A stretch of 64,000 nt of DNA. It comes from Bradyrhizobium jicamae. GTDB taxonomy: Bacteria; Pseudomonadota; Alphaproteobacteria; Rhizobiales; Xanthobacteraceae. The notes below the pieces were generated by a model. It did no database searches and had not been told where the DNA came from. It saw nothing but the letters and a program-made list of their open reading frames with translations. Positions 27,641 through 34,940 of this stretch are shown here, in pieces. The stretch lies in contig NZ_JAFCJX010000007.1 in the NCBI RefSeq assembly GCF_018130695.1, positions 62,001 to 126,000 of the forward strand, in the 5' to 3' direction. Position numbers and translations under genes: made by a program. Numbering within the stretch: position 1 is the first letter of the stretch; every line of letters begins with the position of its first letter.

Positions 27641-28462
27641 ATGACGCGTGCCATGAATGTCGTCCCGCCGCGCGGCGGGCGCATCCTGCTGGCGATGCTG
27701 CCGTTCGTGCTGATCGCGATCATCTATGTGATCGGATCGGCGGAGCGGCGCGCCGCCAATCCGGATGACAAGCTGCTGCCGCCGATCTCGGAGATGGCCG
27801 CGACGACCAAACGGCTCGCGGCCGAACCGGACCGGCGCTCCGGCGAATATGTGCTCTGGGTCGACACGGCTGCGAGTCTCAGGCGGCTCGCGCTCGGGCT
27901 CGGCATCGCAGCAGCGGTCGGGCTTGCGATCGGCCTCACCATCGGCCTGCTGCCGGTCGCCGGCGCCGGCTTCGGCACGCTGTTCGCGGTGCTCTCGATG
28001 ATTCCCCCGATGGCGGTCTTGCCCATCCTGTTCATCGTATTCGGGCTCGGCGAGCTCTCCAAGGTGATGCTGATCATCATCGGCGTGACGCCGACCCTGA
28101 TCCGCGATCTCTCGCTGGAAGTCTCGGCGATGCCGCGCGAGCAATTGATCAAGGCGCAGACATTGGGCGCCTCGACCTGGCAGGTCGCGATCCGCGTGGT
28201 GTTGCCGCAGATCATGCCGCGGCTGCTCAAATGCCTGCGGCTGATGATCGGGCCGGCTTTCCTGTTCCTGATCTCGGCGGAGGCGATCGCCTCCGATGTC
28301 GGGCTCGGCTACCGCATCTTCCTGGTGCGGCGCTATCTGTCGATGGACGTGATCCTGCCCTACGTGGTCTGGATTACGCTGCTTGCCTTTCTCCTCGATC
28401 TCGCGCTGGTCTATATCGGCCGCCGCGCCTTCCCCTGGGCTTTCGTGCAGGAGCCGCGGTGA
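27641..28462 (+). CDS. ABC transporter permease of the guanidine operon
   Basis: A 273-residue inner-membrane permease of the SsuC/TauC type (BPD_transp_1). It has an N-terminal helix (ILLAMLPFVLIAIIYVIG), four further helices, and the EAA motif region QLIKAQTLGASTWQVAIRVVLPQIMPRLL that contacts the ATPase. The start at 27641 (MTRAMNVVPP) follows a GAGAGG-type site. Its stop overlaps the ATPase start by one base (TGATG), so the two are coupled. Confidence 0.88.
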   Translation: MTRAMNVVPPRGGRILLAMLPFVLIAIIYVIGSAERRAANPDDKLLPPISEMAATTKRLAAEPDRRSGEYVLWVDTAASLRRLALGLGIAAAVGLAIGLTIGLLPVAGAGFGTLFAVLSMIPPMAVLPILFIVFGLGELSKVMLIIIGVTPTLIRDLSLEVSAMPREQLIKAQTLGASTWQVAIRVVLPQIMPRLLKCLRLMIGPAFLFLISAEAIASDVGLGYRIFLVRRYLSMDVILPYVVWITLLAFLLDLALVYIGRRAFPWAFVQEPR

Positions 28463-29235
28463 TGAGCGCGCTGTCGTTCCGCAATGTCTGGGTCGAGTAC
28501 GGCAACCAGGTTGTGCTCGAGCGCATCAATCTCGAGATCGCCTCCGGCACATTTCTTTCGGTGGTGGGACCGTCGGGCGCCGGCAAGAGCACGTTCCTGC
28601 GCCTGATCCTCGGGCAGGAGAGGCCGGCGCAGGGCGCGGTGCTGCTCGACGGCGAGCCGTTTCCGGCCGAGCCAGGGCCAGACCGCGGCATCGTGTTCCA
28701 GCGCTACTCGGTGTTTCCGCATCTCACCGTGCTCGGCAATGTCCTGATCGGCTACGAATTCGCCGAGCGCAAATTTTCCGCGCGACTGTTCGGTTCAGCG
28801 CGGCGCGAGGCGATCGAAAAGAGCCGGGCGCTGATCGACGCGGTCGGGCTCGGGCCGCACGCCGACAAATATCCGAGCGCGCTGTCGGGCGGCATGCAGC
28901 AGAGGCTGGCGATCGCGCAGGCCTTGGCAAAACAGCCGCGCGTCCTGCTGCTCGACGAGCCCTTCGGCGCGCTTGATCCCGGCACCCGTGCGCAGATGCA
29001 TGCGCTGATCAAGCCGCTGTGGCGCGACCTGAAGATGACCATCGTGATGGTCACCCACGACATCAAGGAAGCCTTCGGTTTGGCGACGCGACTGATCGCC
29101 CTCGACAAGACGCGGCGCGACCCGCAGGCGCCGGAACGCTACGGCGCCAACATCACCTACGACCTCGACCTCACGCGCGACAGCGCAGTGCCTGTGCTCG
29201 GTTTCCTCCGCGCCCAGGTGGAAGCCCAGCAATAA
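28462..29235 (+). CDS. ABC transporter ATPase of the guanidine operon
   Basis: A 257-residue ATPase of the SsuB/TauB group: Walker A GPSGAGKST (near residue 35), Q-loop VFQRYSVFPHLT, signature LSGGMQQRLAIAQALA, Walker B VLLLDEPFGALD and switch MVTHD. The start at ATG 28462 overlaps the permease stop. The longer frame upstream is the permease gene in another frame. The gene ends 24 bases before the ureohydrolase gene. Confidence 0.9.
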   Translation: MSALSFRNVWVEYGNQVVLERINLEIASGTFLSVVGPSGAGKSTFLRLILGQERPAQGAVLLDGEPFPAEPGPDRGIVFQRYSVFPHLTVLGNVLIGYEFAERKFSARLFGSARREAIEKSRALIDAVGLGPHADKYPSALSGGMQQRLAIAQALAKQPRVLLLDEPFGALDPGTRAQMHALIKPLWRDLKMTIVMVTHDIKEAFGLATRLIALDKTRRDPQAPERYGANITYDLDLTRDSAVPVLGFLRAQVEAQQ

Positions 29236-29259
29236 CCAGAAGACGACAAGGAGCGGACT

Positions 29260-30468
29260 ATGTCTTTCCCATCACGCACGCGCCATTCGCAGCACGCCGG
29301 CCTTTGGCCGGATCGCTCGCGCACGCGCCATCACCATCCCGACTTCGACAAGATGGCCACGCAAGGCTGGCAGGCGCTCGAGGCCGAAGGCAAGCTGCCC
29401 GGCACGGGCTGGCGCAAGGAAAAGCAATGGGCGCTCGACATGGGCCTGCCCGGTTCCGACAGCCTGACCGATCGCGAGATTCCCACCTTTGCGCGCGGCG
29501 AGCTGCCGCATTTTGCCGGCATCAACACCTTCATGAAGGCGCCCTATGTCGAGAACGTCCGCGACGTCGCCAAATACGACGCCGCCGTGATCGGCATCCC
29601 CTTCGATTCCGGCACCACCTACCGGCCCGGCACGCGCTTCGGGCCACAGGGCATCCGCCGCATCTCGGCGCTCTACACGCCCTATAATTACGAGCTCGGC
29701 GTCGATCTGCGCGAGCAGATGACGCTGTGCGATGCCGGCGACGTCTTCACGATCCCCGCCAATCTGGAAAAGAGCTTCGACCAGATCTCGCGCGGCGTCG
29801 CCCACGTGTTCTCCTCGGGCGCGCTGCCGGTCATGCTCGGCGGCGACCACTCGATCGGCTTTCCCTGCGTGCGCGGCATCGCGCAATGCACCGACAAGCG
29901 GATCGGCATCATCCACTTCGACCGCCACATCGATATCCAGGAGAAGGATCTCGACGAGCGCATGCACACCACGCCCTGGTTCCACGCGACCAATTTGCCG
30001 AACGTCAAGCCGACCAATCTGGTGCAGCTTGGCATCGGCGGCTGGCAGGTGCCGCGCGAGGGCGTCGAGGTCGCGCGCAAGCGCAACACCAACGTGCTGA
30101 CCATCGCCGACATCGAGCGGATCGGGCTGGAGAAGACCGCCGAGATCGCGCTGGAACTGGCGTGGAAGGATGCCGACGCCGTCTACATCTCCTTCGACGT
30201 CGACTCCATCGATTGCGGCTTCGTGCCCGGTACCGGCTGGCCGGAGCCGGGCGGCTTCCTGCCGCGCGAGGCGCTGAAGATTCTGGGGCTCGTCGCTGCC
30301 GAAGGCCTGTGCGGTCTCGAAGTCGTCGAGGTCTCGCCGCCCTACGATACGTCAGATATCACCGCGCTGATCGGTGTGCGCGTCGTGGTGGAAGCGCTGG
30401 GCTCGATGGTCGCGCATGGCAAGCTCGGCAAACACAAGTCCATCATCAACAAGCCTGTTGCTTACTGA
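29260..30468 (+). CDS. gdmH: ureohydrolase-family enzyme, predicted guanidine hydrolase
   Basis: A 402-residue arginase/agmatinase-family metalloenzyme with a long N-terminal extension (about 100 residues, His-rich near 24-26). Metal ligands are GGDH (H197), HFDRHID (D221, H223, D225) and SFDVDSID (D313, D315). Arg replaces the usual Ala of DAH, and the DPxxAPGT region reads DCGFVPGTGWPEPGG. These departures and the length resemble the cyanobacterial nickel guanidine hydrolase as I recall it. Guanidine riboswitch control supports guanidine to urea plus ammonia. Agmatinase remains the alternative. The symbol is by inference. Confidence 0.82.
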   Translation: MSFPSRTRHSQHAGLWPDRSRTRHHHPDFDKMATQGWQALEAEGKLPGTGWRKEKQWALDMGLPGSDSLTDREIPTFARGELPHFAGINTFMKAPYVENVRDVAKYDAAVIGIPFDSGTTYRPGTRFGPQGIRRISALYTPYNYELGVDLREQMTLCDAGDVFTIPANLEKSFDQISRGVAHVFSSGALPVMLGGDHSIGFPCVRGIAQCTDKRIGIIHFDRHIDIQEKDLDERMHTTPWFHATNLPNVKPTNLVQLGIGGWQVPREGVEVARKRNTNVLTIADIERIGLEKTAEIALELAWKDADAVYISFDVDSIDCGFVPGTGWPEPGGFLPREALKILGLVAAEGLCGLEVVEVSPPYDTSDITALIGVRVVVEALGSMVAHGKLGKHKSIINKPVAY

Positions 30469-30475
30469 GGGTGTC

Positions 30476-31003
30476 ATGGGTCGCCACGATCACCACCACC
30501 ACCATCATTCGCACGATCACCATCATCACGACCATGACCACCACCACCATCATGGCCATGACCACCCCCACGACCATGCGCATTCGCCGCATGGTCCCGG
30601 CCACAACCAGCCGCAGGCCGCGCGCGGCGCCGCGCAGTGGCAGACGCCGCACCAGCCGCATGGCACGACCGCAGCGCCTGTGGTCGAGCCCGATCTCGAC
30701 AAGGTCGAAAAGGCCTTCGTCGACGGCTTCCTCGCCGCGACCGATGCCACCAGCTTCCTGCGGCTGGCGCGGGTGCCGTTCGAGGTGACGCTGGGCGAGA
30801 CCACGCTGCGCCTGCTGCGGGTCGAGATCGACGCCCTGACCGACGTCGGCAGCCTGACCCCGCATCTCGGCGGCGCCACCTTCCGCTACGACCCGCTGCC
30901 GCAAAACTTCATCTCCCAGCGCCGGAGACTGCGCTTCGTCTATTTCGACGGCACGGAGCTGCGCGGGCTGAGCTATGCCGAGCTGCGCGAAATGGAGCGG
31001 TAG
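30476..31003 (+). CDS. His-rich protein, possible nickel store or chaperone for the hydrolase
   Basis: A 175-residue protein whose first 43 residues contain 25 His (with Asp, Gly and Pro between), followed by a Gln/Pro/Ala linker and a C-terminal part (about residues 77-175) that I do not recognise (DLDKVEKAFVDGFLAATD, FRYDPLPQNFISQRRRLRFV). It starts eight bases after the stop of the ureohydrolase gene with a GAGG site, so it is in the same operon. His clusters of this kind occur in nickel chaperones such as UreE and HypB, but this domain does not resemble them. Metal delivery to the hydrolase is an inference from position and composition. Confidence 0.8.
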   Translation: MGRHDHHHHHHSHDHHHHDHDHHHHHGHDHPHDHAHSPHGPGHNQPQAARGAAQWQTPHQPHGTTAAPVVEPDLDKVEKAFVDGFLAATDATSFLRLARVPFEVTLGETTLRLLRVEIDALTDVGSLTPHLGGATFRYDPLPQNFISQRRRLRFVYFDGTELRGLSYAELREMER

Positions 31004-31022
31004 TTAGTCGAGGCGAGCCACT

Positions 31023-31222
31023 TCACCTCTCCCCGCCCTTTTGCGGGGAGAGGTCGAAATTCGCGCAGCGAATTTCGGGTGAGGGGCGAGGCAGGATATT
31101 GCCACAACGTTAGTCCCTCCGACTCGTTCGAATCCCGCATGCAAATTGAGGCGGTCGTTACGCGGAGAAAGCCCCCTCACCCCAACCCTCTCCCCGCGAA
31201 GAGCGGGGCGAGGGGGCGCGCT
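31023..31222. repeat. intergenic palindromic repeat, family R1
   Basis: Left hairpin CACCTCTCCCCGCCCTTTTGC and right CCTCTCCCCGCGAAGAGCGGGGCGAGG, with GAAATTCGCGCAGCGAATTTC and matching GGGTGAGGGG/CCCCCTCACCCC arms. It lies at the end of the guanidine operon, between it and the convergent boxR. Confidence 0.85.
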
Positions 31223-31249
31223 GCCGTCATGGTCGTTAAATACGGCTCG

Positions 31250-32158
31250 CTACAGCGCCACGCTGCGCAGCCCAAAACTCCGCGCCTCGTTCTGCAGCAC
31301 CGGCCGCACCGAATCGATCAACCGCGCGGCGGCGGCATCGACCGACAGCCCGGCGGTGTCAACGACCGCCGTCGCCCGCGCATAGAGCGGTTCGCGGCTG
31401 AGCAGGATGTTGCGCAGCTCCGCCATCGCCGAGCGGTCGTCGGCCATCGGGCGCAAATCGCCCTGGCCGCGGACGCGGGTCATGTGCTCTTCGGGCTCGG
31501 CCTTCAGCCAGATCGTGTAGAACGACGACAGGATCAGGTCGAAGGTCAGCGGCTCGGAGACGATGCCGCCGCCGGTGGCGAGCACCATCAATTCCTTCCG
31601 TGCCAGCAGCTGATTCAGCGCGGCCTGCTCCATGCGGCGAAAACCTTCCTGGCCGTAGAGCGCGATGATCTCGGCAACCGACAATCCGTTCTGCGCCTCG
31701 ATCTCCTTGTTGAGCTCGACGAAGCTCCAGCCGATTTTCTTGGCGAGCATCCGCCCGAGCGTCGACTTGCCGGCGCCGCGGAGACCGATCAGCGCGATGC
31801 CGGAGAAGGCGGCGCGGCGATGCGCGGCGGCGCCACCGCCGGCGAGCGCGTCCTTGGCCTGCGCGATCTGGTTTGGCGATGCTTTCCGCAGGAGATCGCG
31901 GAACACGGCCCAATCCGGCACCGGCTCGGAGGAGGGGATGATGTCTTCGAGATGCGCGCCCATCGCGCCTGCGACACGGCGCAGCAGCACGATCGAGACA
32001 TTGCCTTTGCCGCTTTCGAGCTGGGCGATGTAGCGTTCGGAAATGCCGGAGACCTTCGCGAGCACTTTTCGCGACATGCCGCGCAGCGCCCGCATGGTGC
32101 GCACGCGTTGGCCGAGCTGCTCGAGGAAGCCGGTTTCCGGATCGTTATCCTGGGTCAT
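31250..32158 (-). CDS. boxR: BoxR/BzdR-type regulator: XRE HTH fused to a shikimate-kinase-like domain
   Basis: A 302-residue repressor with a helix-turn-helix of the XRE type (residues about 14-70: LGQRVRTMRALRGMSRKVLAKVSGISERYIAQLE) fused to a shikimate-kinase-like domain (P-loop GLRGAGKST at 125-133). This two-domain architecture is that of BzdR and BoxR, where the kinase-like part senses benzoyl-CoA. It is transcribed away from the benzoate-CoA ligase gene. The TGCA-N6-TGCA operator before boxC matches the binding site known for this family. Confidence 0.9.
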   Translation of the reverse strand: MTQDNDPETGFLEQLGQRVRTMRALRGMSRKVLAKVSGISERYIAQLESGKGNVSIVLLRRVAGAMGAHLEDIIPSSEPVPDWAVFRDLLRKASPNQIAQAKDALAGGGAAAHRRAAFSGIALIGLRGAGKSTLGRMLAKKIGWSFVELNKEIEAQNGLSVAEIIALYGQEGFRRMEQAALNQLLARKELMVLATGGGIVSEPLTFDLILSSFYTIWLKAEPEEHMTRVRGQGDLRPMADDRSAMAELRNILLSREPLYARATAVVDTAGLSVDAAAARLIDSVRPVLQNEARSFGLRSVAL

Positions 32159-32237
32159 TGCGCCCTGTATTCGCCGAAGCTTTAGGAAACATAATGCCGA
32201 TGAGGATTGACAGCAAGCCGATGTGGTGGCTTTGTAT

Positions 32238-32249
32238 GAATTATAATTC
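32238..32249. promoter_or_regulatory. palindrome over a -10-like element, boxR to ligase
   Basis: GAATTATAATTC is a perfect 12-base palindrome that contains TATAAT, in the 143-base gap between divergent boxR and the ligase gene. It could be a repressor site, or the -10 of the ligase promoter. No TGCA-N6-TGCA site is present in this gap. Confidence 0.5.
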
Positions 32250-32301
32250 TTAAAAGTCCGGGAGAGAGCGTTTTGGCGCGTATGAGTTCGAGGAGCGGGG
32301 C

Positions 32302-33834
32302 ATGACCTACAATGCAGTGACCTGGTTGCTCGACCGTAACGTCGACGAGGGCCGTGGCAACAAGGTTGTCTTCGACGACACCGTCTCGAAACTGACCTAT
32401 GGCGAGCTGCAGGGACAGACCCGCCGGCTCGGCAATCTCTTGCGCCGGCTTGGCGTCCGCCGCGAAGAGCGCGTCGCCATGATCATGCTGGATACGGTCG
32501 ATTTCCCGATCGTGTTCCTGGGGGCGATCCGCGCCGGCGTGGTGCCGGTGCCGCTCAACACGCTGCTCACCGCCGAGCAGTTCTCCTACATCCTCGGCGA
32601 TTGCCGCGCCCGCGTGCTGTTCGTGTCCGAAGCGCTGCTGCCGGTGCTGAAGGATGTCATTGGGCGCCTGCCGGATCTCGAACATGTCGTGGTCTCCGGC
32701 AAGGAGGCGCATGGACATAAATTGTTGTCGGACGAGCTCGCGCGCGAGAGCGACACGTTCACGACCGCGCCGACCCATCCCGAAGAGCCGGCGTTCTGGC
32801 TCTATTCGTCAGGCTCGACCGGCATGCCCAAGGGCGTCCGGCATCTGCATGCCAGCCTGCAGGCGACCGCAGATACTTACGGCAAGCAGGTGCTCGCTGT
32901 CAGGGAGGACGACGTCTGCCTCTCGGCGGCAAAGCTGTTCTTCGCCTATGGCCTCGGCAATTCACTGACTTTCCCGATGTCGGTCGGCGCCAGCACGGTG
33001 CTGAATTCGGCGCGGCCGACGCCGGCGCTGATGTTCGAGCTGCTCAACACATACAATCCAACCATCTTCTACGGCGCGCCGACGCTGTTCGCGGCGATGC
33101 TGAACGACGAGGCGGCGAAGACCGCACGCGCCGGCACGCGCCTGCGCATCTGTGCCTCCGCCGGCGAGGCGCTGCCGGAATCGGTCGGCCATAACTGGAA
33201 ATCGCGCTTCGGCGTCGACATCCTCGACGGCATCGGCTCGACTGAGCTGCTGCACATCTTCCTGTCGAACGCGCCCGGCGACATCAAATACGGCACGTCG
33301 GGCCGCGCTGTCCCCGGCTACAAAGTCCGCCTCGTCAGCGATGCCGGCGACGACGTGCCTGATGGCGAGGTCGGCGAACTCCTGGTCGAGGCGCCATCGG
33401 CCGGCGAGGGCTATTGGAACCAGCGCACCAAGAGCAGGAACACCTTCCAGGGCCACTGGACCCGCACCGGCGATAAATATGTCCGCGGCGCCGATGGCCG
33501 CTACACCTTCTGCGGCCGCGCCGACGACATGTTCAAGGTCTCTGGCATCTGGGTCTCGCCGTTCGAGGTCGAGAGCGCGCTGATCACGCATCCCGCGGTG
33601 CTGGAAGCCGCCGTCGTCGCCGAAGCCGATCCGGAAGGGCTGCTGAAGCCGAAGGCGTTCGTGGTGCTGCGCGGCGGCAGCGAGACGGACAATCTGTATG
33701 AAGCGCTGAAAGAGCACGTCAAACAGAAGATCGGCCCGTGGAAATATCCGCGCTGGATCGAGGTGGTGGACACGCTGCCGAAGACGGCGACGGGCAAGAT
33801 CCAGCGGTTCAAGCTGCGGGACGGGGCGCAGTAG
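32302..33834 (+). CDS. benzoate-CoA ligase
   Basis: A 510-residue adenylate-forming ligase. It has the AMP-binding motif LYSSGSTGMPKGVRH near residue 165, an FFAYGLGNSLTFPM stretch, GIGSTELLHIFLSN, the TGDKYVR hinge, and the C-terminal PKTATGKIQRFKLR lysine motif. The FAYGLGN-type pocket and its position next to boxR and boxBC point to benzoate. It activates benzoate to benzoyl-CoA, the substrate of BoxAB. Similar 4-hydroxybenzoate ligases exist, so substrate range should be tested. Confidence 0.9.
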   Translation: MTYNAVTWLLDRNVDEGRGNKVVFDDTVSKLTYGELQGQTRRLGNLLRRLGVRREERVAMIMLDTVDFPIVFLGAIRAGVVPVPLNTLLTAEQFSYILGDCRARVLFVSEALLPVLKDVIGRLPDLEHVVVSGKEAHGHKLLSDELARESDTFTTAPTHPEEPAFWLYSSGSTGMPKGVRHLHASLQATADTYGKQVLAVREDDVCLSAAKLFFAYGLGNSLTFPMSVGASTVLNSARPTPALMFELLNTYNPTIFYGAPTLFAAMLNDEAAKTARAGTRLRICASAGEALPESVGHNWKSRFGVDILDGIGSTELLHIFLSNAPGDIKYGTSGRAVPGYKVRLVSDAGDDVPDGEVGELLVEAPSAGEGYWNQRTKSRNTFQGHWTRTGDKYVRGADGRYTFCGRADDMFKVSGIWVSPFEVESALITHPAVLEAAVVAEADPEGLLKPKAFVVLRGGSETDNLYEALKEHVKQKIGPWKYPRWIEVVDTLPKTATGKIQRFKLRDGAQ

Positions 33835-33837
33835 CAT

Positions 33838-33962
33838 CCGTCGTCCTGGCGAAAGCCAGGACCCATTACCACGAATCTGAGTCGTTGCGCGAAAGCCGTC
33901 GAACACCACCTCTCAAAACAAACGCCACGGCGTCTGGGTCCTGGCTTTCGCCAGGACGACGT
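33838..33962. repeat. intergenic palindromic repeat, family R2
   Basis: Starts GTCGTCCTGGCGAAAGCCAGG and ends with GTCCTGGCTTTCGCCAGGACG, with CCATTACCACGAATCTGA inside. It lies between the ligase gene and the alpha/beta hydrolase gene. Confidence 0.85.
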
Positions 33963-33978
33963 ATTCGGAGAGCCAACC

Positions 33979-34788
33979 ATGCAAAACCTAAGTCCCAACG
34001 GTTTTCTGCGCATCGGCGCATCCGACCTCGAATACCGCATGATCGGTCCGTCACCTGACGCCGCGCCGACCATCGTGATGCTGCATGAAGGCCTCGGCTC
34101 CGTCGGTCTGTGGGGCGACTTCCCGGACAGACTGCAGGCGGCGACCGGCGCCGGCGTGTTCGCCTATTCGCGTGCCGGCTACGGCGCGTCGTCGCCCGCA
34201 AAACTGCCGCGGCCGCTCGACTACATGCAGCGCGAGGCAATCGACGTGCTGCCGAAAGTGCTCGATGCGATCGGCTTCCGCCGCGGCATCCTCGTTGGCC
34301 ATTCCGACGGCGCCTCGATCGCGGCGATCTATGCCGGCGCGCATCAGGATCACCGCCTGCACGGCATTGCGCTGCTGGCACCGCATTTCATCGTCGAGGA
34401 CATCTCGGTGACATCGATCGCCGAGATCAAGACCGCGTATGAGACGACCAATCTGAAGGACAAGCTCGCGCGCTGGCACAAGGACGTCGACAACGCGTTT
34501 TATGGCTGGAACGGCGCCTGGCTCGATCCGACATTCCGCGACTGGGATATCTCGGAGTATCTCGCCTACATCCGCGTCCCCATCGCGATCCTGCAGGGCG
34601 CCGACGATCAGTACGGCACGATGCGCCAGGCCGAGATCGCGCAAGACGAGTGCTACTGCCCCGTCGACGTCACGCTGATCCGGGGCGCCGGCCATTCGCC
34701 GCATCGGGAAGCGCCGGAGGTCACGCTCGAAACCATCACCGATTTCGCCAAGGCGGCGCTGCGCGACGACCGCTCGCTCGCCGCCTGA
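33979..34788 (+). CDS. alpha/beta hydrolase in the box cluster
   Basis: A 269-residue alpha/beta-fold hydrolase. It has the oxyanion-side MLHEGLGSVGLWGDF, the nucleophile elbow VGHSDGAS (catalytic Ser in G-x-S-x-G), LQGADDQYGT (acid) and GAGHSPH (His). It is a candidate thioesterase or ring-opening-product hydrolase supporting benzoyl-CoA degradation, since such genes occur in box clusters. The exact substrate is unknown. Confidence 0.8.
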   Translation: MQNLSPNGFLRIGASDLEYRMIGPSPDAAPTIVMLHEGLGSVGLWGDFPDRLQAATGAGVFAYSRAGYGASSPAKLPRPLDYMQREAIDVLPKVLDAIGFRRGILVGHSDGASIAAIYAGAHQDHRLHGIALLAPHFIVEDISVTSIAEIKTAYETTNLKDKLARWHKDVDNAFYGWNGAWLDPTFRDWDISEYLAYIRVPIAILQGADDQYGTMRQAEIAQDECYCPVDVTLIRGAGHSPHREAPEVTLETITDFAKAALRDDRSLAA

Positions 34789-34848
34789 AGTTTATCGCAT
34801 CGCTAGGCCATTGGCCGAGCGGGCGATTTTACCGAACATGAAACAAAA

Positions 34849-34902
34849 TGCATGTTTTTTCGTTTTGAACTAGACCAAACCAAAAACATGCATTATTGTG
34901 CA
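34849..34902. promoter_or_regulatory. BoxR/BzdR operator before boxC
   Basis: TGCATTATTGTGCA (34889-34902) is TGCA-N6-TGCA, the site recognised by BzdR-type repressors, ending 38 bases before the boxC start. Another TGCA is at 34849-34852 in an AT-rich tract (TGCATGTTTTTTCG). I infer benzoyl-CoA-relieved repression of boxC. Confidence 0.75.
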
Positions 34903-34940
34903 TGATGTCGAGACCAATAACGTTCAAGGGGTAAACGCCC

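Noticed and set aside
26276..28144. A 622-codon open frame on the minus strand over the guanidine binding protein and permease genes.
   Set aside because: It spans a palindromic repeat and two genes with strong family motifs, and has the low-complexity look of an antisense shadow.
32207..32212. TTGACA as a -35 element for the ligase gene.
   Set aside because: It is 29 bases from the TATAAT in the palindrome, far beyond the usual 16-18.
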